DNA from: Methanoregulaceae archaeon
Lineage (GTDB): Archaea > Halobacteriota > Methanomicrobia > Methanomicrobiales > Methanospirillaceae
Direction: 5' to 3'
Length of the DNA: 5,312 nucleotides
Assembly: GCA_019695435.1 (NCBI GenBank)
Contig: JACTVF010000185.1
Coordinates: 1-5,312 of the forward strand
Below are positions 1-4,920 of the stretch, piece after piece; position 1 is the stretch's first letter; every line of letters begins with the position of its first letter. The position numbers and the translations under genes were made by a program. The notes below the pieces were generated by a model that was given only the letters and a program-made list of their open reading frames with translations, searched no databases and was not told where the DNA came from.

Positions 1-1
1 C

Positions 2-280
2 CGGTGCGGGTGTATCGGACGCCGGAGCAGGAAGCGGTTCGAATGCCCGCACTGCGGTTTTGTCGCCCACGCGGATGTGAATGCCGCGTTCAACATCGCA
101 CTTGCGTCCCGCCGGTTTGCCACCCTGAATTTCTGCGAGAAAGAGCTGGTAGAACAGGCCCGGCTCTCAAAAAAGCAGATGCGCCGGCGCGCACGCGAAG
201 AGATATTTACCCCGCATCCCGGTGTCCCGGGCGTTACGGCCCAGGCCCCGTGCGGGAGCCTGCTCGCGGTGCTGGAATAG
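2..280 (+). CDS. tnpB: TnpB-family RNA-guided nuclease / IS200-IS605 OrfB transposase, C-terminal part (5' truncated by window edge)
   Basis: The frame starting at base 2 is open from the window edge to a TAG at 278-280, giving the last 92 residues. Visible are the second half of a zinc ribbon (a CG pair, about ten residues, then CPHCG, window residues 2-19) and the motif [11 protein letters not shown] (residues 23-33). Its Asp (codon 74-76) is the last RuvC catalytic acid of the OrfB/TnpB family; the first Cys of the ribbon would lie just left of the window. The basic tail of about 60 residues after this motif is rather long. TnpB proteins are RNA-guided DNA nucleases that help retain IS200/IS605-type elements. 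Whether a tnpA partner exists or the upstream part is intact cannot be seen. The family call is secure; activity is unknown. Confidence 0.9.
   Translation, partial: RCGCIGRRSRKRFECPHCGFVAHADVNAAFNIALASRRFATLNFCEKELVEQARLSKKQMRRRAREEIFTPHPGVPGVTAQAPCGSLLAVLE
211..256 (+). ncRNA. Possible omega/reRNA scaffold at the tnpB 3' end
   Basis: CCCGCA at 211-216 pairs perfectly with TGCGGG at 251-256. Inside it CCCGG (218-222) pairs with CCGGG (227-231) around a 4-nt loop. A 10-bp perfect palindrome, GCGCCGGCGC, lies just upstream at 181-190. In TnpB systems the guide RNA scaffold overlaps the 3' end of tnpB and continues past the element's right end, so structure here is expected. The stems are short and in GC-rich coding DNA, so chance is a real alternative. 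The guide portion and element boundary are not identified. Confidence 0.25.
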
Positions 281-306
281 CGTAAAAACCGCATCCTTTT
301 TTTACG
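281..306 (+). terminator. Perfect hairpin with T-run directly after tnpB
   Basis: CGTAAAAA (281-288) is the exact inverted complement of TTTTTACG (299-306), with a 10-nt loop, starting one base after the tnpB stop. The right arm lies in a run of seven T (297-303). Archaeal RNA polymerase stops at T-runs, so a tnpB terminator is the simplest reading. It could also be a subterminal structure of the insertion element's right end. A near-identical palindrome in inverted orientation occurs at 2072-2094. Confidence 0.55.
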
Positions 307-386
307 ATTATGAAACCGGGAGGCTGTGTGGTATTTGCCGGAAGTGGAGAAAGCATTTCTGTGATTTCGATTAAAAATATCTCCCT

Positions 387-728
387 ATGACAGAACACAA
401 GGGACTGCTCTACAGTTTTGCACTATTCAAGCAGCGGTACACCCGGGGAACATCCTGGACCCAGATCCTCCTGAATTTTGGTATCATCACGGCAAACGCC
501 AAGCTGTTCGAAGACTTTTTCTATATGCACCTGGGTCTGACCCTGCCCATGGTTCTCGCCCTTGCGGTGCCCTGCTACATTCTTGTCTGCTACATCATCG
601 GGCACTATGATGAGAAGATCGGGTTCTGGCAGATAGAAAACAACCTCAGCTACCGGTTCACCCCGTATTCTGAGGAGATGCTCAACAATATCCGGGAGAT
701 CAAAAAGAAACTGGACCGTGAACCGTAA
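387..728 (+). CDS. Uncharacterised small membrane protein (113 aa)
   Basis: I do not recognise this family. The ATG at 387 is the only sensible start, since an in-frame stop lies at 372-374; no Shine-Dalgarno site precedes it. The protein has a basic, aromatic N-terminus (residues 5-20), a weakly hydrophobic segment at 24-45 and a strong transmembrane segment at about 49-72. A hydrophilic C-terminal part follows with DEKIGFWQIENN (75-86) and a charged helix rich in Lys, Arg and Glu (95-112). Clean amphipathic architecture and good codon use argue that it is a real gene. It sits alone between tnpB and a 357-base gap, so it may be a cargo or neighbour of the mobile element. No function is proposed. 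Confidence 0.75.
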   Translation: MTEHKGLLYSFALFKQRYTRGTSWTQILLNFGIITANAKLFEDFFYMHLGLTLPMVLALAVPCYILVCYIIGHYDEKIGFWQIENNLSYRFTPYSEEMLNNIREIKKKLDREP

Positions 729-790
729 CCGGCACTAAAGTGTTTCCCTCCCCCAATAACCCGGTCCCTGCCATCAGTGCTCTCCCTGAC

Positions 791-807
791 AAAGGGTAAA
801 CCCTTTT
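791..807 (+). terminator. Perfect 6-bp hairpin with short T-run
   Basis: AAAGGG (791-796) and CCCTTT (801-806) form a perfect inverted repeat around TAAA, ending in four T (804-807), 63 bases after the stop of the small membrane protein. It fits a weak terminator for that gene. Because the repeat is DNA-symmetric it could instead be a protein-binding operator for the downstream iron gene, but it is about 280 bases from that start, which makes the terminator reading more likely. Confidence 0.35.
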
Positions 808-862
808 AGCAGGCTCGTATCTGTGCTCTTCACATGGGGTTTGTATCAGCACGATAACCTTT

Positions 863-930
863 CCCGGCCTCCGGCATGGAAGTATGTCAATGAAACCGGA
901 AGGAGCAGGCCGATCCTCTTATAGGCCGGG
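863..930 (+). ncRNA. Possible three-way-junction RNA fold upstream of the iron gene
   Basis: CCCGGCC (863-869) pairs with GGCCGGG (924-930). Directly inside, TCCGG (870-874) pairs with CCGGA (896-900), and immediately after that AGGA (901-904) pairs with TCCT (914-917). The three helices abut with almost no unpaired bases, as in a compact three-way junction. It matches no riboswitch I know. The stems are short enough to arise by chance in a GC-rich region, so confidence is low. Confidence 0.2.
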
Positions 931-965
931 TATTTCATACAGATCAGAAAGACATTTGCGGCAGG

Positions 966-1024
966 GGGGCAGGTATATCCCGGGCAATGCTGTGAGGGAC
1001 GCGGGGTCATTGTCGTGCTGCCCC
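966..1024 (+). ncRNA. Possible nested stem-loop in the leader of the iron gene
   Basis: GGGGCAG (966-972) pairs with CTGCCCC (1018-1024). Nested inside, GGCAATG (983-989) pairs with CATTGTC (1008-1014) with one G-U pair. The result is an elongated hairpin with an asymmetric internal loop, ending about 60 bases before the start codon. It may form a leader domain together with the fold at 863-930. No known riboswitch consensus is recognised. Confidence 0.2.
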
Positions 1025-1078
1025 GTGTTCAACGATGAGACCCCCGGTCCCCAGCAAATACTCCCTGTAAACCACACT

Positions 1079-1082
1079 GAGG
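1079..1082 (+). promoter_or_regulatory. Ribosome-binding site of the ferritin-VIT gene
   Basis: GAGG precedes two consecutive ATG codons at 1086 and 1089. The spacing is 3 bases to the first and 6 to the second, so 1089 is the better-spaced initiator, a difference of one residue. Confidence 0.5.
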
Positions 1083-1085
1083 CAC

Positions 1086-1964
1086 ATGATGCAGCTGACA
1101 GAAGAAATCCTCAAAGATATATCTGAGCGTCAGAGAAATGAGATCACCGAGCACCGTATCTATGAGAAGATCACAGGAGTGACCACCGATCCTCACAACC
1201 GGGAGGTTCTTTCCCGGATCGCAGCCGAGGAGTTGAAGCACTATACTATCTGGAAACAGTATACGGCAAAAGAGATCGTACCCGATATGCTCCGGGTCTG
1301 GTACTACTATCTCATTGCCCGCATGCTCGGGATGACATTTGCGATAAAACTGATGGAGGGCGTGGAACAGGGTGCACAGGCAGGCGATGAGACGCTCCTT
1401 GCGGTCATTCCCGAAATGCAGGCCATGCTCTCCGATGAAGCAAAGCATGAGCGGGAACTCATCGCCCTGATCGATGAAGAACGGCTGAAGTATGTCGGCT
1501 CTGTGGTACTCGGTCTCAACGACGCTCTCGTGGAGTTCACCGGCACCCTCGCCGGCCTGACCTTTGCCATCCAGAACTCCCAGATCATCGCGGTGGCCGG
1601 CCTGATCACCGGTGTTGCCGCATCGCTTTCGATGGCTGCCTCAGAGTACCTCTCGCAGCGGTCCGAGGGGACGACCGGCACCAGCCCGAAAAAGGCCGCA
1701 CTCTATACCGGTGCAACCTATATCGTGACGGTCGCCCTGCTCATCCTGCCCTTCCTTATCCTCCCAAGCCCGTACCTTGCGCTTGTTTTCACCCTCATAG
1801 GCGCGGTTCTGGTCATCTTTGTCTTCACGTTCTATATCTCCGTCGCGAAGGATCTGTCGTTCTGGAAACGGTTTGCCGAGATGGCGGCTATCAGTCTTGG
1901 GATCGCAGCCATATCGTTTGTGATCGGGCTTTTGATCCGCGTGATGCTGAATGTGACCGTATGA
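1086..1964 (+). CDS. Ferritin-like / VIT1-CCC1 fusion iron transporter (membrane-bound ferritin type)
   Basis: The 292-residue protein joins two iron domains. Residues 1-135 form a ferritin/rubrerythrin-like four-helix di-iron domain with two ExxH motifs (E49-H52 and E118-H121) plus candidate ligands E19 or E22 and E91 or E94, the full set expected of a di-iron site. Residues 136-292 are a VIT1/CCC1 domain of about five membrane segments: roughly 138-162 (with NDALVEFTGTLAGL), 166-190 (SMAASEYLS), 205-227, 230-253 and 262-288. D146, E150, M183 and E187 sit where VIT proteins bind or conduct metal. Related fusions, such as the MbfA/EVIT type of bacteria, export Fe(II) (or Mn) and protect against iron and peroxide stress; the N-domain probably captures or oxidises iron in the cytoplasm. 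Length and domain order are normal and nothing appears broken. It seems monocistronic. Confidence 0.9.
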   Translation: MMQLTEEILKDISERQRNEITEHRIYEKITGVTTDPHNREVLSRIAAEELKHYTIWKQYTAKEIVPDMLRVWYYYLIARMLGMTFAIKLMEGVEQGAQAGDETLLAVIPEMQAMLSDEAKHERELIALIDEERLKYVGSVVLGLNDALVEFTGTLAGLTFAIQNSQIIAVAGLITGVAASLSMAASEYLSQRSEGTTGTSPKKAALYTGATYIVTVALLILPFLILPSPYLALVFTLIGAVLVIFVFTFYISVAKDLSFWKRFAEMAAISLGIAAISFVIGLLIRVMLNVTV

Positions 1965-2040
1965 GAAAACAAATATCCCCTTCTTTTCACTTGTACTGGC
2001 AGGGTATTTTCCGCCATTCCCCGTGACCGGGTACCGGACC

Positions 2041-2054
2041 GGTGCGGCAGCACC
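2041..2054 (+). other. Small GC hairpin between the iron gene and the phosphatase gene
   Basis: GGTGC (2041-2045) pairs with GCACC (2050-2054) around a 4-nt loop. A smaller CCGG/CCGG repeat (2027-2037) lies just upstream. Together with the palindrome at 2072-2094 this makes the spacer structured, consistent with a transcript end for the iron gene. A pyrimidine-rich stretch at 1977-1989 is an alternative stop signal. Confidence 0.25.
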
Positions 2055-2071
2055 TGTTTCATGAGATAGTA

Positions 2072-2094
2072 GTAAAAAGGGATGCGCTTTTTAC
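2072..2094. repeat. 8-bp palindrome, inverted copy of the element at 281-306; probable terminator
   Basis: GTAAAAAG (2072-2079) and CTTTTTAC (2087-2094) are perfect inverted complements with a 7-nt loop. Read on the minus strand, the arms GTAAAAA and TTTTTAC and the loop core CGCATCC all match the hairpin after tnpB at 282-305, with two substitutions and one extra T. It lies 107 bases after the ferritin-VIT stop and 50 bases before the preferred phosphatase start, so it may terminate the iron gene on the plus strand. It overlaps longer possible starts of the phosphatase, which argues that this DNA is intergenic. Confidence 0.5.
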
Positions 2095-2113
2095 CGATTA
2101 CGACATGTATGAG

Positions 2114-2119
2114 AATATA
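2114..2119 (+). promoter_or_regulatory. Possible TATA box of the sensor phosphatase gene
   Basis: AATATA at 2114-2119 is centred about 27 bases before the ATG at 2144, the spacing expected for archaeal leaderless transcription. It is a weak match to the TATA consensus. A competing A-rich stretch at 2073-2078 would fit a leaderless start at the ATG at 2105. Confidence 0.3.
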
Positions 2120-2143
2120 CCGGCTTATGCCAGCGGTATCTCT

Positions 2144-4288
2144 ATGAACTTTCCAGCCTATCCCAGAATCGCACTCACCATCAGGGTGAAGATCCTTGTT
2201 CTCTTTCTGGCGCTGTCCCTGGCCGCCCTTGCCATAACCGGCTATTTTGCGTTTTCTGCAATCACCAATGTAGGGTCCTATGCGCAGGGAAGCAGCCAGG
2301 CGCTGGGTGCGGGGGTAGTTAATGACAGTTCTACTGCCTTGCTCTCCCTTGGCGAGCAGTACCTTGTCCGCATCGCATCAGACCAGGCAAATTTCACGGA
2401 TGCACTTTTTGAGGATACCGACAGCGAGATGGACATTCTTGCAGCTCAGACTGCCGAGTTCCAGCGCAATGCCCCGGTGGTCTCCTCCACCCCGACCTAT
2501 ATGGAAAATAACCCTCCATCCGATCCCCTGTCCGGGGCGGTGCTCGTATTTGCACCAGGCGCAACGGCAACGCCGGGCTCAGAAGAGGCTCGTACCCTTG
2601 CCGGCCTCGCTGATGCCCTAAAGGCCGTGTACACTTCGGATAATGATATGACCAGCGTTTATATCGCCACCGACTCCGGTATGATGCTGATCTACCCGGG
2701 AAATGGCACCCTTCCCAAAGATTACGATCCACGGACCCGCCAGTGGTATATCCAGGCAGCAGCGCAGGAAGGGCTGGTCTGGTCGGATGCACCGTACGTT
2801 GATGCAGGCAATAACGGGCTGGTCATGACCTGCTCGCGGGCTGTAACGGCCCCGCCCTATGGCCACTGGGTGATCGGGTCTGATGTATCGACCAAAACGA
2901 TCAACGAGGATTTTATCGGCCAGACGCTCGGTGAAAACGGGTATGCGGTGCTCATAAACCAGAACGGGGATGTTATCAGCCGTCCCGGGTTGTCTGCGGG
3001 GGATGTGCGGTGGAACGAGCCGTTTGGCCAGGAGAATGCATTTTCGGGTAATGACCCGGGTCTCGGTGTAGTGGCCGCAAACATGACTGCAGGTATGACC
3101 GGCATCGGAAAGGTCTGGTTCGACGGGACTGAGACGTACGTTGCCTATGCGCCGGTCAGTTCGATGAACTGGAGCCTGGGGATATCCCTGCCGGTCAGCC
3201 AGATCACCCAGCCGGTTGAAAAATTCACAGGTAAAATTGAGGGTGCGACGCAGGATACCGGGACGCACATCACTGCCCAGACTGACCGGCTGAAAACGGT
3301 ATTTTCCATCCTTTTTGTTGTGATCCTGTTGTTCGTGCTCCTGGTGTCTGTCCATCTCAGCCGCGTGATCACCGGTCCGGTAGCGACCCTCAAGGAGGGG
3401 GCGGCAGCGTTTGGTGACGGCGACTTGGATTATCGGGTGACGATCCGGTCGGGGGATGAGTTCGAGGATCTTGCCCGGTCGTTTAATACGATGGCAGACG
3501 CGCTCAAGGAGAATATCGGGAACCTCAAGAGGACGACCGCTGAAAAGGAACGGTACGCAAAGGAGATGGAGATTGCACGGAGTATCCAGACCAGTTTCCT
3601 GCCCGAAAAAATGCCGGAAATTCCCGGCTGTGATATCTCCGCAGTGATGATCCCGGCGATGGAAGTCGGTGGGGATTTTTACGATGTTGTCCCGCTCCGT
3701 GACGGCAAGTGGTCCTTTGTGATCGCCGATGTATCCGGTAAAGGGGTGAGTGCGGCACTGTTCATGGCGATGTCACGGACGCTGATACGGGCAGCTCTTG
3801 AGGGTGCACCAGACACGTCAGCTCCGCTCTGTACAGCAAACCGCATGATCGCCCGGAATGCGCCGTCCAGCATGTTTGTCACAGTGTTTTCTGCGGTTTT
3901 TAATCCCGTGAAACTGACGCTTGCCTGTACCAATGCCGGCCATAACCCGCCGCTCGTGGTTCGGGGGGATAGTGGTGAAGCGATATTTTTGCAGGAGCGC
4001 GGGGTTGCAATGGGGGTGCTTCCTGACATGGACGGTACCCCGGAATACGTGCAGCTGAAACCCGGGGATCTGTTCATCATGTATACCGACGGGGTAACGG
4101 AAGCATTCGATGCCCGGTATGCTGCGTTCGGGGAAGACCGGCTGGTCCGTATCGCTCAGGAATGCCGCACACTCTCCGCTGGTGAGGTCCGGGATCGGAT
4201 CATCGCAGCGATCCGGGAGTTTACCGGCCCCGTTCCCCAGTCAGATGATATTACGCTCGTGGTGATCCGGGTGCTGCCCCACCCCTGA
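2144..4288 (+). CDS. dCache-HAMP-SpoIIE (RsbU-like PP2C) sensor serine/threonine phosphatase
   Basis: From the ATG at 2144 the protein has 714 residues. A membrane segment (16-38) is followed by an extracellular dCache_1 sensor (about 45-355), a second membrane segment (385-405), HAMP (407-459), a helical linker with EIARSIQTSFLP (476-487) and a SpoIIE/RsbU PP2C domain (about 496-711). Metal-binding acids are present: D511 in GGDFYD, D529 in ADVSGKG, D649 in YTDG, D701/D702 in SDDIT. It should therefore be an active Mn/Mg phosphatase acting on phosphoserine or phosphothreonine in the cytoplasm, controlled by an external ligand through HAMP. The sensor carries Y194, R199, W201, Y202, Y218, D220 and D247, the pattern of amino-acid-binding dCache domains. 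The frame stays open to a GTG at 2042 and an ATG at 2105, but those starts overlap a palindrome and would add a long tail before the first membrane segment. No partner STAS or kinase gene is in view. Confidence 0.92.
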   Translation: MNFPAYPRIALTIRVKILVLFLALSLAALAITGYFAFSAITNVGSYAQGSSQALGAGVVNDSSTALLSLGEQYLVRIASDQANFTDALFEDTDSEMDILAAQTAEFQRNAPVVSSTPTYMENNPPSDPLSGAVLVFAPGATATPGSEEARTLAGLADALKAVYTSDNDMTSVYIATDSGMMLIYPGNGTLPKDYDPRTRQWYIQAAAQEGLVWSDAPYVDAGNNGLVMTCSRAVTAPPYGHWVIGSDVSTKTINEDFIGQTLGENGYAVLINQNGDVISRPGLSAGDVRWNEPFGQENAFSGNDPGLGVVAANMTAGMTGIGKVWFDGTETYVAYAPVSSMNWSLGISLPVSQITQPVEKFTGKIEGATQDTGTHITAQTDRLKTVFSILFVVILLFVLLVSVHLSRVITGPVATLKEGAAAFGDGDLDYRVTIRSGDEFEDLARSFNTMADALKENIGNLKRTTAEKERYAKEMEIARSIQTSFLPEKMPEIPGCDISAVMIPAMEVGGDFYDVVPLRDGKWSFVIADVSGKGVSAALFMAMSRTLIRAALEGAPDTSAPLCTANRMIARNAPSSMFVTVFSAVFNPVKLTLACTNAGHNPPLVVRGDSGEAIFLQERGVAMGVLPDMDGTPEYVQLKPGDLFIMYTDGVTEAFDARYAAFGEDRLVRIAQECRTLSAGEVRDRIIAAIREFTGPVPQSDDITLVVIRVLPHP

Positions 4289-4365
4289 TCCGGAATGCCG
4301 TTTGCCCATCGGTGTGATGTCTCTGCTGATGTGTCTGGCAGGGAGGCATGTGGTTGTCAAAGCTG

Positions 4366-4420
4366 GCGGAGGAATCCGATAAACCGGGATATTTCCGGTA
4401 TTTTAAAAAGAAGTTAAAAT
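4366..4420. terminator. Hairpin cluster between convergent genes, possible bidirectional terminator
   Basis: Three small hairpins follow one another: CGGA/TCCG closing a GGAA (GNRA-type) tetraloop at 4367-4378, ACCGG/CCGGT at 4383-4399, and a perfect ATTTTAA/TTAAAAT pair at 4400-4420 with a 7-nt loop. The last one offers T-rich tracts on both strands, which suits termination of the plus-strand phosphatase gene and the minus-strand gene that ends at 4499. Confidence 0.4.
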
Positions 4421-4444
4421 CCCAAATGAACCTGTATATATGAG

Positions 4445-4472
4445 CACCAGGGAGAATTTTCTGCTCCCGGTG
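4445..4472. terminator. Nine-pair hairpin near the end of the minus-strand gene
   Basis: CACC (4445-4448) and GGGAG (4450-4454) pair with CTCCC (4464-4468) and GGTG (4469-4472), with one bulged A at 4449. It begins 27 bases beyond the minus-strand stop. On the plus strand a run of six T follows at 4492-4497. No T-run directly follows it on either strand, so the terminator role is uncertain. Confidence 0.3.
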
Positions 4473-4498
4473 GCACCGGAACCGTGAGCTATTTTTTA

Positions 4499-4783
4499 TC
4501 ACTCGTCAGGAGCGGAGGAGTCGTCTTCCTCTTCCATGGCCGGGGTGGTCCAGACTTTCCAGCAGAACCCTGCAATACACCCGACGACAAAGATGACCAG
4601 CAGGATGGCGCTGAGGATATTTTCTGCTACATCCATGCCGACCGGGATATTCATGCCCATCAGGTTGTTAAACATCCCGATGAACAGTGCTGCGATCAAA
4701 AACAGGATGAATCCTACGATAAGACCCAGGAATACTGCAGCTGCAAGCCGCAAAAGGCTGGGTGTAGTGGTTTTTTCATTCAT
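4499..4783 (-). CDS. Small two-TM membrane protein with acidic tail (94 aa)
   Basis: The family is not recognised. From the ATG at 4783 (MNEKTTTPS) the protein has a short polar N-terminus, one membrane segment at about 10-36 and a second at about 54-79. They are joined by a Met/Asn/Gly-rich loop (NNLMGMNIPVGMD). A strongly acidic C-terminus (EEEDDSSAPDE) follows. The frame extends three residues to an ATG at 4792, but the TATA box at 4806-4812 would place the transcript start near 4783, so the shorter leaderless form is preferred; neither start has a Shine-Dalgarno site. The plus-strand frame over the same DNA is Cys/Asp/His-rich without hydrophobic structure and is a shadow. The gene is divergent from the DUF2178 gene and convergent with the phosphatase gene. 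No function is proposed. Confidence 0.75.
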   Translation of the reverse strand: MNEKTTTPSLLRLAAAVFLGLIVGFILFLIAALFIGMFNNLMGMNIPVGMDVAENILSAILLVIFVVGCIAGFCWKVWTTPAMEEEDDSSAPDE

Positions 4784-4805
4784 AAAATGCATGGTAAATC
4801 TGCCG

Positions 4806-4812
4806 ATATAAA
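4806..4812 (-). promoter_or_regulatory. TATA box for the minus-strand small membrane protein
   Basis: On the minus strand the sequence is GGATTTATAT, a good archaeal TATA element. Its centre is about 26 bases before the ATG at 4783, which implies a leaderless mRNA and decides between the two possible starts. Confidence 0.5.
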
Positions 4813-4879
4813 TCCTTGTAATATCCCCCCGACGACTGGATTAAGCCTGGAGCGGCAGGTGCGGGCAAAAGGGCTCATG

Positions 4880-4888
4880 TTTATATTA
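4880..4888 (+). promoter_or_regulatory. TATA box for the DUF2178 gene
   Basis: TTTATATTA matches the archaeal TATA consensus. It is centred about 37 bases before the ATG at 4921, predicting a transcript start near 4910 and a leader of about 10 bases. With the opposite TATA box at 4806-4812 it forms a compact divergent promoter region. Confidence 0.5.
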
Positions 4889-4920
4889 CGGCTGTGCAAA
4901 ATGTTTATCCAAGGGACGCC

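Larger units (their letters stand above)
729..1085. other. 357-base intergenic region without a convincing gene
   Basis: This gap lies between the small membrane protein and the ferritin-VIT gene. It contains a 6-bp palindrome at 791-806, a possible three-way junction at 863-930 and a nested stem-loop at 966-1024. A GAGG ribosome-binding site at 1079-1082 serves the next gene. Weak TATA-like stretches occur at 972-979 and 1056-1061, but none is clearly the promoter. The open frame at 884-1126 encodes an Arg/Gly/Pro-rich low-quality peptide that runs into the downstream gene out of frame, so I do not count it as a gene. The length suggests a 5' leader or an unannotated RNA. Confidence 0.5.

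Noticed and set aside
4..285. 93-residue frame overlapping tnpB
   Set aside because: The frame starting at base 2 carries the zinc ribbon and HADVNAA motif; this one does not and is a shadow.
371..380. TATA-like TTAAAAATAT before the 387 gene
   Set aside because: It is only about 7 bases from the start codon, so transcription would begin inside the gene; it does not explain the promoter of this gene.
310..903. Shared ATGAAACCGG followed by AGG at 310-323 and 890-903
   Set aside because: Ten-base matches are expected several times by chance in a window this size, and flanking sequence does not extend the match.
884..1126. 80-residue plus-strand open frame in the long gap
   Set aside because: It overlaps the real ferritin-VIT start in another frame, has an Arg/Gly/Pro-rich composition without domain structure, and no ribosome-binding site.
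2042..2143. Longer N-terminus for the phosphatase from GTG 2042 or ATG 2105
   Set aside because: The extension covers the 2072-2094 palindrome and the GC hairpin at 2041-2054 and adds a tail without hydrophobic or signal features. The ATG at 2144 sits just before the first membrane segment, but 2105 is not excluded.
2618..3355. 245-residue minus-strand open frame
   Set aside because: It lies entirely inside the well-supported phosphatase gene; its translation is His/Arg/Pro-rich with no recognisable domain.
972..4828. Recurring ATATCCC-type motif in gaps (near 974, 1973 and 4821)
   Set aside because: It is too short and variable, its distance to genes is not constant, and it is not clearly more frequent than chance.
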